This document shows positions 1-9,518 of a stretch of DNA of 64,000 nt, in pieces; position 1 is the stretch's first letter, and each line of letters starts with the position of its first letter. The position numbers and the translations under genes are program-made. The notes under the pieces were generated by a model that was not told the DNA's origin, searched no databases, and saw only the letters and a list, made by a program, of their open reading frames with translations. This DNA comes from CAWBRT01 sp050015355 (GTDB lineage: Bacteria; Acidobacteriota; Terriglobia; Terriglobales; Acidobacteriaceae): assembly GCA_050015355.1 (NCBI GenBank), contig JBEKBO010000001.1, positions 31,879-95,878 on the forward strand, in the 5' to 3' direction.

Positions 1-7
1 CAGGAGG

Positions 8-1189
8 ATGGACCGAGTTCCTTACGCAGGAATCCGCAAAGCGTTCGAGAAAGCGAACGAACTGGCGGCCCGCGGTGTCAGGGTAATCCATTTCGAGATC
101 GGCAGGCCTGACTTCGACACGCCGTTGAATGTCAAAGAGGCGGCGAAAAGCGCATTGGATCAAGGAATCGTTCACTATGCGCCAAACGCTGGAGTGCCCG
201 CCCTCCGCGAGGCGCTCGCCGACAGCGTGAAGGAACACAAGGGGGTTGACTACAAGGCCGACAAGGAAATCATTGTAACGGCAGGCGGACAGGAAGCATT
301 GTACCTGACCTTTATGAGCATTCTCGATCCAAGCGATGAAGTGCTCATTCCCAATCCCGCGTTCGGGACTTTTCCCTCGGCAGTGCATTTAGCGGGTGGT
401 ATTCCAGTCGCCATTGACCTTGTTCCCTCCGACAATTTCATGTTCGACCTTGAAGCCGCGGCCAAAGTAATCACGCCACGGACGAAGGCGATGATCGTCA
501 ACTCCCCACATAACCCCACTGGGAGTGTACTTACGCGCGAGCAACTGGAGCAGATCGCGGTCTTTGCCACACAGCATAACCTGATCCTGGTCTCGGATGA
601 AGCGTACGACCGAATGGTCTATGACGGGCACGTGCACCACTCGCCGGCAAGCTTACCGGGGATGAGGGAAAGAACAATAATCTGCGGTTCGTTGTCGAAA
701 ACGTATGCCATGACTGGGTGGCGCATCGGATACATCGCCGCGCCTGAATCGGTGGTTGACGCAGCCACCAGAGTGCAGCAGAACGTGATGCTGTCGCTCT
801 GCGCGTTCGCCCAGATGGGAGCAATTGCGGGTTTAACTCAGAGTCAGAGCTTCACCGAAGAGATGATGCAGGAGTTCACACGACGCCGAAAACTAATGCT
901 GGAGATGCTGAAACAAGTAGCTGGGCTTGAGTTGGAGAGTGTTCCTAAGGGAACGTTCTACCTCTTCCCGAAGATAACATTGCCTGGAATTTCTTCGGCA
1001 CAGCTCGCAGACCACTTACTCGAGAGCGCGGGAATTGCTGTTATCGATGGCGCCGTGTTTGGCTCCAATGGCAACGGTCACCTGCGTATCTCGTACGCAT
1101 CTTCGTACGATAACTGCAAAGAGGGTATGGAACGATTAGCCGTAGCAATGAGCAAACTCGCTGCCGGCACGAAGGCCGTCGCACGTTAA
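8..1189 (+). CDS. PLP-dependent aminotransferase, class I/II (aspartate aminotransferase-like)
   Basis: Cytosolic fold-type I aminotransferase of 393 residues, the usual family length. The Schiff-base lysine is K231 in SLSKTYAMTGWRIGY. D197 in SDEAY would bind the pyridine nitrogen, N165 to N169 form NSPHNPTG, and the substrate-carboxylate arginine lies in LRISYASS near residue 362. The AGGAGG immediately upstream supports the ATG at 8. The amino-acid specificity cannot be read from sequence; aspartate/aromatic-type aminotransferases of subgroup I-gamma are the closest match. It precedes a convergent gene, so its operon partners, if any, lie outside the window. Confidence 0.93.
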   Translation: MDRVPYAGIRKAFEKANELAARGVRVIHFEIGRPDFDTPLNVKEAAKSALDQGIVHYAPNAGVPALREALADSVKEHKGVDYKADKEIIVTAGGQEALYLTFMSILDPSDEVLIPNPAFGTFPSAVHLAGGIPVAIDLVPSDNFMFDLEAAAKVITPRTKAMIVNSPHNPTGSVLTREQLEQIAVFATQHNLILVSDEAYDRMVYDGHVHHSPASLPGMRERTIICGSLSKTYAMTGWRIGYIAAPESVVDAATRVQQNVMLSLCAFAQMGAIAGLTQSQSFTEEMMQEFTRRRKLMLEMLKQVAGLELESVPKGTFYLFPKITLPGISSAQLADHLLESAGIAVIDGAVFGSNGNGHLRISYASSYDNCKEGMERLAVAMSKLAAGTKAVAR

Positions 1190-1194
1190 GAGCA

Positions 1195-1252
1195 CGATCG
1201 GACCAGATTTACTGCGTACACAAGTTTTGAAAACTACTCAAGACTCCGATCG
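1195..1252. repeat. Nested inverted repeats between convergent genes
   Basis: CGATCGGA at 1195-1202 is matched by TCCGATCG at 1245-1252, and the perfect 13-nt palindrome AGTTTTGAAAACT (1223-1235) lies inside the loop. The position, just past the stop of the aminotransferase and before the end of the convergent oxidoreductase gene, suits transcription termination. There is no U-tract, so a terminator role is only an inference. Confidence 0.3.
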
Positions 1253-1315
1253 TTTCCGAGAGCCGCTGTTCTCTGCCCCGGACGGAGCCTCCACGGCAAC
1301 TAGATCGATGGCTAT

Positions 1316-2314
1316 TCATCTTGCTATTCGCACCAACACTTTTCCCATTGGTGCTTGTGCCAATCGGACGAACGCCTCTCTCAAATCTTCAAAAGCGAAA
1401 ACTGAGTCCACGACCGGGCGCTTCTGCAATCTGTCCAACCGGGCGATGATTTGCTTCCAAGCACCTTGTGCTTCCTCCGCCGTATAGTCGCCAACCGCAA
1501 CCCCGCCAATCCGGTTTCTCCGCGCGAATAGTGTGGCCGTGTTGAATTCCGGGACTACACCGCCGCTCCGGCCAACAACACTCATTCGACCGCCACGGCC
1601 AAGCACCGCAACCACCTCTTTGAACAACGGCCCACCAACGTTATCCACCGCAAGATCAACTTTCTTCGGAGCGATTGCCGCCAACACCGCCTCGTGCAGA
1701 TTCTCGTCCGCCGGATTGAACACGAAATCGGCCCCAAGTTCCTTCAGGCGTGCGCCCTTCTCCGGGCTGCGAGACAAAGCCACAACCGTAAGCCCGAATG
1801 ACTTTGCAAGCAAGACTGACGCAATCCCAACTCCGCCGGAAGCACCCGTCACCAATACCACGGATCCCGTTGAAGGAGGTCCGGGCGGGTCGTTCCACTG
1901 CGTCAGAGCCTGCCAAGCTGTAAGAAAAACCAAAGGAGCGCCGCTGAGTTCTTCCAACGACCAGCCAGTTGGTACACGAATGAGCCTGGTCGCTGGAACC
2001 ACCACCATCTCCGCGAACGTACCCCAGACTTCCACGCCTACACTGCAGCGCAGAATGCCAAGTGTCTCACCCACACGGATGTTTTCCACGCCGGCACCAA
2101 CGGCCAGCACCTCACCAACACCATCGCGGCCAAGGATGTGCGGAAGCGGCGGCTTCGCACCGTACATGGCCTTCGCCAGCAAATCGTCCGCCGGGTTTAG
2201 CGCCGCAAACTTCAGCCTCAACAGCGCCTGACCCGGACCGGGTTCAGGATCCGCCACTTCGCCTAAACGAAGTTTGCCGACGCCTTCATATGACTCCATC
2301 AACCATGCGCGCAT
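1316..2314 (-). CDS. MDR-family NADPH:quinone oxidoreductase / zinc-free alcohol dehydrogenase-like protein
   Basis: Medium-chain dehydrogenase/reductase of 332 residues. The N-terminal GroES-like domain runs from about 1 to 130 (GRDGVGEVLAVGAGV motif). The Rossmann half carries the nucleotide loop VTGASGGVGIASVLLAKSFG around residues 153-175. The cysteine-rich lobe that binds structural zinc in classical alcohol dehydrogenases is absent, which points to the quinone oxidoreductase/enoyl reductase branch. A GAGGC lies about 7 nt upstream of the ATG. It stands alone on the minus strand just after the mrfB-like gene. The natural substrate is unknown. Confidence 0.85.
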   Translation of the reverse strand: MRAWLMESYEGVGKLRLGEVADPEPGPGQALLRLKFAALNPADDLLAKAMYGAKPPLPHILGRDGVGEVLAVGAGVENIRVGETLGILRCSVGVEVWGTFAEMVVVPATRLIRVPTGWSLEELSGAPLVFLTAWQALTQWNDPPGPPSTGSVVLVTGASGGVGIASVLLAKSFGLTVVALSRSPEKGARLKELGADFVFNPADENLHEAVLAAIAPKKVDLAVDNVGGPLFKEVVAVLGRGGRMSVVGRSGGVVPEFNTATLFARRNRIGGVAVGDYTAEEAQGAWKQIIARLDRLQKRPVVDSVFAFEDLREAFVRLAQAPMGKVLVRIAR

Positions 2315-2385
2315 AGCTATTGCCTCAGACCAATAATATTAGTTTACCAAGAAGAGGCCGAGCATCAGTCCGATCAACCTCTTGG

Positions 2386-3735
2386 CTATGTATCCAACGC
2401 GTCGAGGAGCGTCCGGCCGACCTTGCGTTCGAGGCGCAAGAGCCGATGCTCGAACCGCGCTTTGGTCCTGCGATAGGCGGCCGCCGCGATCGTCCCCGCT
2501 TGGTTCGCGCGACGGAGTTGGGCGAGCGCCTCACGCGCGACCGCCAGCGCCTGTTGCGGCTCGCGGGCTTCATGCTCATAGTAGATTGCCAGTTGCTCGT
2601 AAGCTTCGTAGCCCTCGCGAGAGTTTCCCCGTGTGCTTTCCCAAAGCTCGCGCGAGCGGGCGAGGTCTCCGTCGCGCTTTGCCAGTCGTGCGAGCGCTGT
2701 GCGAGCAGCACGATCGGTTTCCAGCGGCAGCGCGGAGCCAATCGATCGTTCGTACAGTTTGCGTGCACGCTTTCGCTCGCCACGCCGCTCGCAAATGCGA
2801 GACACACCGTACACCTCGAGCCCATCCTGGCCAGATGCCTCTTCATCACCGAGGAGTGTCAGGATGCGGCTCGAAAGTCCGGCAAGGCCGCGCAGGTCCA
2901 TCTGGTTATGGTGGAAGACAGGGACCAGCGCATCTGCGCGCCCACCGCGTACAAAATCGAGATAGATTCTTGGGATCAGCTCCGAGGCTAAATCTGCGCC
3001 CCGGTCCCAGCCGAGCACGTGACGTTCGAGTTGTGACAATTTTACCGAGCCAAGCCGCAGGCGCCAGAGGCTCCGTGCCGGATGGAGGAAATCGAGGTGG
3101 GCTCGCGGTGCGGGCGGAGGAATGGTTCGCGTCATCCGATAACGTGTTTCGAGCAATGGCCAGTCGAACGATTTGCCGTTGAACGTGATCAACACCGGGC
3201 GTTCTGCCAACCGCTCTGCAAGTGCCGCGAGCAGTGAAGGCTCTTCACTGTACTCACGCATGAACAACTGCTCGACCTCAAGGCCCCCGCCTTCCCACCA
3301 TCCCAGGCCGACCAGAAACGGATAGGTTCCCGTCCCGCCGGCGAGTCCCGTTGTCTCCGTGTCGAGAAAAAGCCACCGCTGCGCGTCAGCGACATCTTCC
3401 GGAGCATCCGGTGCGAGCAACCGCAGTGCCGCAGCATCTGGAACACATGGGGCATGGCCACCATGCCAGCAGTGCAGAGACAGATGTTCGCCATGGAGAT
3501 TCCGCTTCACCGCCGCCCCCAGAATCAGCGCGAGTCTCTCTGATCCACTGCCAACGCCGGGAGCGCAGCCGAAGGATTCTTTTTCGGCAGGGTTGCGCAC
3601 CGGCCCGACCTTGTGTCCCGATATGGGTGTGGTCGAAGAGGGCTGCAGTGCCTTCAACCGGGCAAAGCGATCTGCTGTCGGGAGACCCACGTTAGTTTGA
3701 AAACCTACCTTCCTTATTAGTACTGGGAGCGCCAA
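2386..3735 (-). CDS. mrfB: MrfB/YprB-type DEDD exonuclease with TPR-like tail
   Basis: The 449-residue protein has a ribonuclease-H-like (DnaQ-fold) exonuclease domain. Acidic residues D125 and E127 lie in FLDTETTGL, D191 in TFNGKSFDWPLL and D280 in HHNQMDLRGL, which fits a metal-dependent DEDD nuclease. The C-terminal third (about 300-430) is helical and arginine-rich, like TPR repeats. Its partner helicase ends 6 nt upstream, so the two are co-transcribed. Bacillus subtilis MrfA and MrfB act together in nucleotide-excision-type repair of mitomycin C damage independent of UvrABC; the same role is inferred here. The listed start is a TTG; a GTG at 3690 is an alternative. Confidence 0.82.
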   Translation of the reverse strand: MALPVLIRKVGFQTNVGLPTADRFARLKALQPSSTTPISGHKVGPVRNPAEKESFGCAPGVGSGSERLALILGAAVKRNLHGEHLSLHCWHGGHAPCVPDAAALRLLAPDAPEDVADAQRWLFLDTETTGLAGGTGTYPFLVGLGWWEGGGLEVEQLFMREYSEEPSLLAALAERLAERPVLITFNGKSFDWPLLETRYRMTRTIPPPAPRAHLDFLHPARSLWRLRLGSVKLSQLERHVLGWDRGADLASELIPRIYLDFVRGGRADALVPVFHHNQMDLRGLAGLSSRILTLLGDEEASGQDGLEVYGVSRICERRGERKRARKLYERSIGSALPLETDRAARTALARLAKRDGDLARSRELWESTRGNSREGYEAYEQLAIYYEHEAREPQQALAVAREALAQLRRANQAGTIAAAAYRRTKARFEHRLLRLERKVGRTLLDALDT

Positions 3736-3741
3736 GGCCGC

Positions 3742-6126
3742 TCAGGAACATAGCTGCCCAAGGATCGCCAAGGCTACTTCCTTGGAGCGCTCGCTGTTGT
3801 CACCAGCGGGGCCGACACACGACGGGCATCCCTTGTCGCATGGACAGGCAGCGATGAGTTCACGCGTGCGCGCCACAAGCACTTGGCAGACGCAGTAGAG
3901 CGGCTCACTGAAACCAATCCCTCCGGGATAGGCGTCATACAGATACAAGTTCGGCTGGAAAAGTTCCTTCTCGACACCAGTCGCAGTCGCGAAGTCCTGC
4001 CACTCAATGTCGGCACCCGCACTCGGCGGCCGCTCGCCGACCGCGGTACCGAGGTCGCGCCGGTCGCACATCAGCAGCAGTGTCGCCATGGAGGCAAGCG
4101 CGTAGAGTAGCCCGAAAATGCCGCTCTGCCGCTCGGAAAGCGTGAACGGCAGTGCCGCCAGTAGTTCGTGTTCGAGCGTCACCCAGAACGCAGTCGTGTG
4201 CATCTCGTTCTCCGGTAATTCGAGCTGTCCGGAGCCCACGTTCTCATTGGTGAAGAATTTGATTTTCTTGAAACCGACGACCTGCGATCGGACAAGCACG
4301 TCGCCATGCGCGCGGGCGGCCGGTCCGGGAATTCTCTGCTCTTCCGCGATTTCAAGTACCCGCACCTGCGTGTAACGGATTGCATCCGTGAAATAGTCCA
4401 CGTTCACGCGCTTCACGTATGCTTTGCGCTGGCCGAAATCAAGCCGCTCGACATGGTACTGCTGTCCCTGATGAATGTAGATCGCCTTCGGATGAACCGT
4501 GGTGAGCGCGGACGAAAAATCCACCTCTCCGATTACTTCCGGCTCTCCATTCTCTTCGCCCGTGATATCGATGATGACGAAATTGTCAGACGTCACCGAG
4601 CGCAGGTTGATCGTGTCCGCCGGATAGCCCTCCTGGACCCAGTGCCAGTTGCCTCCGCTACGCTGCAGGAACCCCACTTCACCAAGCTGCATGCAGAGCT
4701 CCGGCAATTCCACATTGCCGAATCGCTCATCGGGCGAGAGCGGCAGCTCAAACGCCGCGCACTTCAAATGGTTCACGAGAATCTCGAGGTTGTCCGGCTG
4801 AATGTGCGCCTGCTCGGGCGAACTTCCGAAAAAGTAATCCGGATGCTGCACGATGAATTGATCAAGCGGCGCGGAAGACGCAACGAATACCGCGCAGGAG
4901 GTCCCGCTGCGGCGCCCCGCACGTCCGGCCCGCTGCCAGGTGGAAGCAATCGAGCCCGCGTAACCCGCCATCACACAAGCGTCGAGTGATCCAATATCGA
5001 TCCCCAGCTCGAGAGCATTCGTGGTCACTACCCCACGAACCCGGCCCTCGCGCAACCCGCGTTCAATCTCGCGCCGTTCCCCTGGCAAGTAACCGCCGCG
5101 GTATCCCCGGACCGGTTCCGCCTGGCCAGGCTTCGGCGGATTCGCCTGCTGCAAATAGGTGAGCAGGACCTCCGTATGCAATCGGCTATTGGCGAAAACA
5201 ATTGTCTGCAGCTTGCGCGCAAGCAATTCTTTGGCTACCCGTGTGGCTTCATTGATATAGCTGCGCCGAATGCCGAGGTTTCGGTTGACCATCGGCGGAT
5301 TGTAGAAAACAAAAAGCTTTTCCCCGGCCGGCGCCCCATTCTCCTCGACAACGTCGACTTCGTCCTCGATGAGTTGCGCAGCCAACTCGCCGGGATTTGC
5401 AATCGTCGCTGAACAGCAGATGAACTGCGGATTCGAACCGTAGAACCGCGCGACGCGTCTTAATCGCCGCAGCACATTCGCCAGATGGCTCCCGAACACG
5501 CCGCGATAGGTGTGCAATTCATCGAGCACGATATAGCGCAGGTTCTCGAACAGCCGCATCCACTTTGTGTGGTGCGGAAGGATTCCCGTATGCAACATGT
5601 CCGGGTTCGTCAAGACAACGTGTCCGCGCTCGCGGATCGCCTTGCGCGCGTCGCTCGGGGTGTCGCCATCGTAGGTGAACACTCCAAAGCGGTCATCGAG
5701 TCGCTTGGCGAGGTCGTGCAATTCGGCGAGTTGGTCTTGGGCTAGTGCCTTGGTCGGAAATAGGTAAAGAGCACGGGTATCGCAATTCTCCAGCAATGCA
5801 TTCAACACCGGAAGGTTGTAGCAGAGTGTTTTGCCCGAGGCCGTCGGCGTAATCACGACAACGTTCCTGCCGCTGTGTACCAGTTCGGCTGTGGCGGCCT
5901 GGTGCGAATACAGTTCTTTGATCCCTTTTGCACGGTACGCTTCGGACAGTTCACCTCTCACCCAGTCCGGCACGGGGCGAAATTTCGCCTCGCGGGCTGG
6001 GATCTGCCGCACGGAAGTCAGCACTTCGTCGGTGCTGTAGCGGGCAGCCAGCGTCCCTAGAATCTGCTGAACGGTATCAAGAGTTGAACTTGATCTTGGG
6101 GCCAAGGCCTGCTGGGATGGGGGCAT
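3742..6126 (-). CDS. mrfA: MrfA/YprA-type DEAD/DEAH-box DNA helicase with DUF1998
   Basis: SF2 helicase of 794 residues. Walker A is TPTASGKT (about 93-100), motif II is DELH (202-205), motif III is CSATIANP, and motif VI contains QRAGRAGR. The C-terminal DUF1998/MZB region has the zinc-type cysteines C-P-C-D-K-G-C-P-S-C near residue 755. This layout is that of YprA/MrfA and its eukaryotic relative Hrq1, a 3'-to-5' DNA translocase. It is the first gene of a two-gene unit with the DEDD exonuclease 6 nt downstream, so repair of DNA crosslinks or bulky adducts is the likely job. Confidence 0.92.
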   Translation of the reverse strand: MPPSQQALAPRSSSTLDTVQQILGTLAARYSTDEVLTSVRQIPAREAKFRPVPDWVRGELSEAYRAKGIKELYSHQAATAELVHSGRNVVVITPTASGKTLCYNLPVLNALLENCDTRALYLFPTKALAQDQLAELHDLAKRLDDRFGVFTYDGDTPSDARKAIRERGHVVLTNPDMLHTGILPHHTKWMRLFENLRYIVLDELHTYRGVFGSHLANVLRRLRRVARFYGSNPQFICCSATIANPGELAAQLIEDEVDVVEENGAPAGEKLFVFYNPPMVNRNLGIRRSYINEATRVAKELLARKLQTIVFANSRLHTEVLLTYLQQANPPKPGQAEPVRGYRGGYLPGERREIERGLREGRVRGVVTTNALELGIDIGSLDACVMAGYAGSIASTWQRAGRAGRRSGTSCAVFVASSAPLDQFIVQHPDYFFGSSPEQAHIQPDNLEILVNHLKCAAFELPLSPDERFGNVELPELCMQLGEVGFLQRSGGNWHWVQEGYPADTINLRSVTSDNFVIIDITGEENGEPEVIGEVDFSSALTTVHPKAIYIHQGQQYHVERLDFGQRKAYVKRVNVDYFTDAIRYTQVRVLEIAEEQRIPGPAARAHGDVLVRSQVVGFKKIKFFTNENVGSGQLELPENEMHTTAFWVTLEHELLAALPFTLSERQSGIFGLLYALASMATLLLMCDRRDLGTAVGERPPSAGADIEWQDFATATGVEKELFQPNLYLYDAYPGGIGFSEPLYCVCQVLVARTRELIAACPCDKGCPSCVGPAGDNSERSKEVALAILGQLCS

Positions 6127-6168
6127 GCAACCCTCCGCGAACGTGTTCGCCTTTTGTTCGCTCCAAGC

Positions 6169-7623
6169 CTAGCATCTCGTCCCGCCGGGCGCAACATCTG
6201 AATCGAATTCCTGCGAAACACCGGAGGCATTTCCTGTGGGTGGACGCCCGATTCGCATGCAACTCACAACGGCGGCACCAGCCGCAAAACAGGCGCCGAC
6301 CACCAGTGCCACGGTGTTGCCGGGGCCGGAAAACATGTTAAAGATCAATGCGACAAGCGCCGCTCCAAGGGTCTGACCCGTCACGCGGGCAGTTCCCAGC
6401 ATGCCGCTAGCCCCGCCGCTCCTCTCCTTCGGCGCAGAGGAAAGAATCTCGCGATTGTTGGGTGCCTGAAAGAATCCGAAGCCCAGACCGCACAGCGCCA
6501 TTCTCCAGATAATAGAGGTGGAGGCTGGATGAGCCGATAGCAGTGCCAGCGATACCAGCCCAACTGTAAACGTGGCCAATCCCACGCCTCCCAAAATGCC
6601 CGCGGAATACCGGTCAGCCAAGTACCCCGCAATCGGGGCGGCAATGAGGGTCGCCAATGGCCACGGGGAGATGAGCAGCCCACTTTCGACCTGAGTGCGC
6701 CCCAGGACATTTTGCAAATAGAAAGGCAAGGAGACGTAAGCCAACATCTGGGCCGTAAAAGTGCAAACGGAAGTCGCTACGGATAACGCAAAATTTGGCC
6801 GCTGCAGCAGATCGACGGCAAACAACGGGGCGGGTTGGGACAACTGGCGGCGTACGAATGCGATACCGATGAAGATAGCCGCGGTGATCTCGACTGCCGC
6901 CGCCCATGCCACTTGACCGTGCCCCAAGCCATCAACGCCGCTGATGAGAAGGCCAAAGGTCAACGCGCTGAGCAGCGCGCTCTTCAGGTCAAAACGGTGT
7001 CCCGATCCGCCAGTCCGGGGCAGCGTGCGCAGTGAGATACCCAGACCAAGTATCCCCACTGGAACATTCACGGCGAACAACCAGGGCCACGGCGCGAAGG
7101 ATAGAATCGCGGCCGCAAGAGTCGGTCCGATTGCGGCTGAAACCGCGACGATCATGGCGTTGATGCCCAATCCCCGCCCCAGGGTTCTGGCGGGGTAAAT
7201 GGTGCGAATCAGCGCCGTGTTAACGCTCACGATGCCCGCGGCGCCTAAACCTTGGATGAAACGGGCGCACGCTAACGAGAGAAGCGAATGGGATAACGCA
7301 CAGCAGAGCGAAGCAACCGTAAAAACCGCGAACCCCGCCTGATAAATCTTGCGGTAACCGACAATGTCGCCCAGTGAAGAAAGCGGCAACAACGATATGA
7401 CGAGTGCAAGCTGGTAGGCATTCACCACCCAGATGGAGGCGGCCGGACTAGCACCCACGTCGCGAGCAATAGTTGGCAGCGCCACATTGGCGACTACCCC
7501 GTCTATTACCGTCATCCCCACCGCGAGGGCGATCGTCAGCATCGCCCAGTACCTCTGTGGCGAAGGGAGCCCGTCAAAGGAGCCCACTTCCGAGAATCCC
7601 GTTGAGTCGCTATTAAACGTCAT
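6169..7623 (-). CDS. MFS transporter, DHA2 (14-TM) drug-efflux type
   Basis: Inner-membrane major facilitator with about 14 hydrophobic segments. Motif A-like residues follow TM2 (SLGDIVGYRK), and the antiporter-type motif C region reads GPTLAAAILSFAPWPWLFAVNVP. These match the DHA2 family of proton-coupled multidrug exporters such as EmrB. The ATG at 7623 was preferred (484 residues). A TTG at 7704 would add 27 hydrophilic residues, but no better ribosome site was seen there. No membrane-fusion partner lies next to it. The exported substrate cannot be told. Confidence 0.85.
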   Translation of the reverse strand: MTFNSDSTGFSEVGSFDGLPSPQRYWAMLTIALAVGMTVIDGVVANVALPTIARDVGASPAASIWVVNAYQLALVISLLPLSSLGDIVGYRKIYQAGFAVFTVASLCCALSHSLLSLACARFIQGLGAAGIVSVNTALIRTIYPARTLGRGLGINAMIVAVSAAIGPTLAAAILSFAPWPWLFAVNVPVGILGLGISLRTLPRTGGSGHRFDLKSALLSALTFGLLISGVDGLGHGQVAWAAAVEITAAIFIGIAFVRRQLSQPAPLFAVDLLQRPNFALSVATSVCTFTAQMLAYVSLPFYLQNVLGRTQVESGLLISPWPLATLIAAPIAGYLADRYSAGILGGVGLATFTVGLVSLALLSAHPASTSIIWRMALCGLGFGFFQAPNNREILSSAPKERSGGASGMLGTARVTGQTLGAALVALIFNMFSGPGNTVALVVGACFAAGAAVVSCMRIGRPPTGNASGVSQEFDSDVAPGGTRC

Positions 7624-8027
7624 TGGCTCAATATCTGTGCGGTTGTCAACATCGTTGGAAGATCTCCGCGTCCCTTCCGGTCGACCATTGCCCGCGAAAT
7701 CCAAGGGCTATATCTAACACACGCCGGCGCTGACCCGACGCCAGTCCGGTTTTCCCACGTCTGTGGCATTCCAGAGAGGAGTTTTAGAGGCTGTTTACGG
7801 CCTGCACCAAGTCTTACCATCACTTGGTGTTTGCAACAATGCTAAAACCATTCTCAGGAGCAAATTGCCATCGTTGTTCGTGGCGTGAAGTCGATTCCGA
7901 CTCAATCCCTGGACAGTGGCCGCGGCGGCGGGGCCAAGCACCTTGCGGCAGTGCATGCGTGCAGCAGAACGATGAACAGATGTTAAACTATGCCGACTCC
8001 TTAGCATCACGATCAGGAGAAGGCGGC
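7624..8027. other. Divergent intergenic region with an inverted repeat
   Basis: About 400 nt separate the drug-efflux gene from the isoaspartyl peptidase. It contains CACCAAGT (7805-7812) and ACTTGGTG (7822-7829), an 8-bp inverted repeat around a 9-nt loop followed by TTT. This could be an operator for the efflux gene or a weak terminator. An open frame extends upstream of the peptidase to 7824, but its residues do not look like the family, so the region is treated as non-coding. Confidence 0.4.
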
Positions 8028-8957
8028 GTGACTTCGAATCCGGTCCTTGTGCTCCACGGCGGGGCGTGGTCAATCCCAGACGACATGGTGCAGCCTCATC
8101 TGTCCGGCCTTAGCAGTGCTATGGCAGCCGGCTGGGCCATGTTGCAGCAGGGGCGTTCGGCCCTGGATGCTGTCGAAGAAGCGGTCGCGATCATGGAAGA
8201 CGATCCGACCTTTGACGCCGGGCGCGGCTCCTTTCTCAACCGCGATGGACGGGTTCAACTCGACGCGCTGATCATGGACGGGGCTACTTTGCGCGCCGGC
8301 GGCGTGGGCTGCGTCGAACGTATACGCAATGCGGTGCGTGCCGCCCGCAAAGTCCTGGAGGAGAGTCCGCACGTGTACTTTGTGAGCGAAGGCGCGGAGC
8401 GTTTCGCGCAGGAGCACGGGATAGAGCTTTGCGACAATCAGGCTCTGGTGGTCCCGCGCGAAGTTGAACGCTGGCGCACCGCGGCCAACCAACAGTACCT
8501 GCATATGCCAAGCGAGTTCGGGGGAGCGACGAAGTCGCACGATACGGTCGGCGCGTTGGCACTGGACGTTGGGGGTAACCTCGCGGCGGCCACCTCGACC
8601 GGCGGCACGTTGAATAAAGCTCCGGGACGCGTAGGCGATTCCTCCCTAATTGGTTGCGGATGCTATGCCGATAATGAAACGGCAGCCGCCTCCGCCACCG
8701 GCTGGGGAGAACCGATTATGAAGTTGGTGCTGGCGAAATGGGCAACTGACCGCGTAAACGGAGAGCACTCGCCCGAGCAGGCCGCCGCTGAAGCCATTTG
8801 CCACCTGCAACATCGTCTTGGGGGAAACGGCGGCATTATCATGCTTGATCGCCTTGGCCGCTACGGCGTTGCTCACAACACTCCACGCATGGCTTGGGGT
8901 GTTCGAACAGAGCAAGGAGCAAGATCAGGTGTTGCCTTCAGCGCGGTGACGAGCTGA
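8028..8957 (+). CDS. Isoaspartyl peptidase / L-asparaginase (plant-type, Ntn hydrolase)
   Basis: Ntn-hydrolase of 309 residues that hydrolyses isoaspartyl dipeptides and asparagine. Autoproteolysis is expected before T173 in HDTVGALALD, which becomes the N-terminal nucleophile of the beta subunit. The substrate-binding STGG (about 188-191) and the GRVGDSSLIGCGCYADN block that follows are present. The GTG at 8028 is chosen because AGGAG (8015-8019) lies 8 nt upstream and the protein then begins with the typical PVLVLHGGAW strand. An ATG at 7980 is possible but less well placed. It probably acts in protein repair or peptide turnover in the cytosol. Confidence 0.92.
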   Translation: MTSNPVLVLHGGAWSIPDDMVQPHLSGLSSAMAAGWAMLQQGRSALDAVEEAVAIMEDDPTFDAGRGSFLNRDGRVQLDALIMDGATLRAGGVGCVERIRNAVRAARKVLEESPHVYFVSEGAERFAQEHGIELCDNQALVVPREVERWRTAANQQYLHMPSEFGGATKSHDTVGALALDVGGNLAAATSTGGTLNKAPGRVGDSSLIGCGCYADNETAAASATGWGEPIMKLVLAKWATDRVNGEHSPEQAAAEAICHLQHRLGGNGGIIMLDRLGRYGVAHNTPRMAWGVRTEQGARSGVAFSAVTS

Positions 8958-9029
8958 GGCAGCACCAGCCTCCTGCTTCGCTTCTTGTGGTGGTGACCGG
9001 CGCACAATAGGTGCGAATGGGGCGCGCGT

Positions 9030-9518
9030 ATGCAGCCTTTGGTGGTCCTGAAACTCCTGGCCCTGCTGACGGTGGCGAATGGCACCCCGGTGATTGCGAA
9101 GAATATTCTTCACCACCGTTTTTCACGTCCGCTCGATGGCGGCCTCAGATTTGTCGATGGGCGGCCGCTGTTTGGTTCTTCGAAGACAATACGCGGAATT
9201 GTTCTCTCAGTCTTGGTGACGACAGCGTGTGCGCCAGTTTTCGGCCTGTCATGGAAAATAGGAGTTCTGGTGGGAAGCACAGCCATGGCCGGCGACCTTC
9301 TCTCCAGCTTCCTGAAACGTCGCATCAAACTGCCTGCGGAGGGCATGGCGACTGGCCTTGATCAGGTTCCTGAGTCTCTGCTTCCATTCCTCGCCTGCCG
9401 TAGTTCGTTGTCGCTGACGGCCATCGATATCGCTGCGGGCGTCGTGATCTTTTTCCTCTGCTCCATTCTCTTTTCTGGTCTGCTCTATAAGCTCCGCCTC
9501 CGCGATCGCCCATACTAG
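9030..9518 (+). CDS. CDP-archaeol synthase (CarS/DUF46)-like membrane protein
   Basis: This 162-residue protein has four predicted membrane segments (about 4-25, 58-80, 83-100 and 130-155). Two signature blocks match the CarS/CdsA-related family: DGRPLFGSSKTIRG (about 46-59) and AGDLLSSFLKRRI with a downstream GLDQVPE. Family members transfer CMP from CTP to a lipid phosphate; archaeal ones make CDP-archaeol. Bacterial members exist, but their lipid substrate is not settled. The stop codon (9516-9518) falls inside a copy of a dispersed repeat. No ether-lipid gene is nearby, so the function is inferred from the family only. Confidence 0.75.
   Translation: MQPLVVLKLLALLTVANGTPVIAKNILHHRFSRPLDGGLRFVDGRPLFGSSKTIRGIVLSVLVTTACAPVFGLSWKIGVLVGSTAMAGDLLSSFLKRRIKLPAEGMATGLDQVPESLLPFLACRSSLSLTAIDIAAGVVIFFLCSILFSGLLYKLRLRDRPY

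Noticed and set aside
2382..3182. 266-codon open frame on the plus strand, opposite the mrfB-like gene
   Set aside because: It is Arg/Pro/Ser-rich without family features and is the antisense shadow of a well-supported exonuclease gene.
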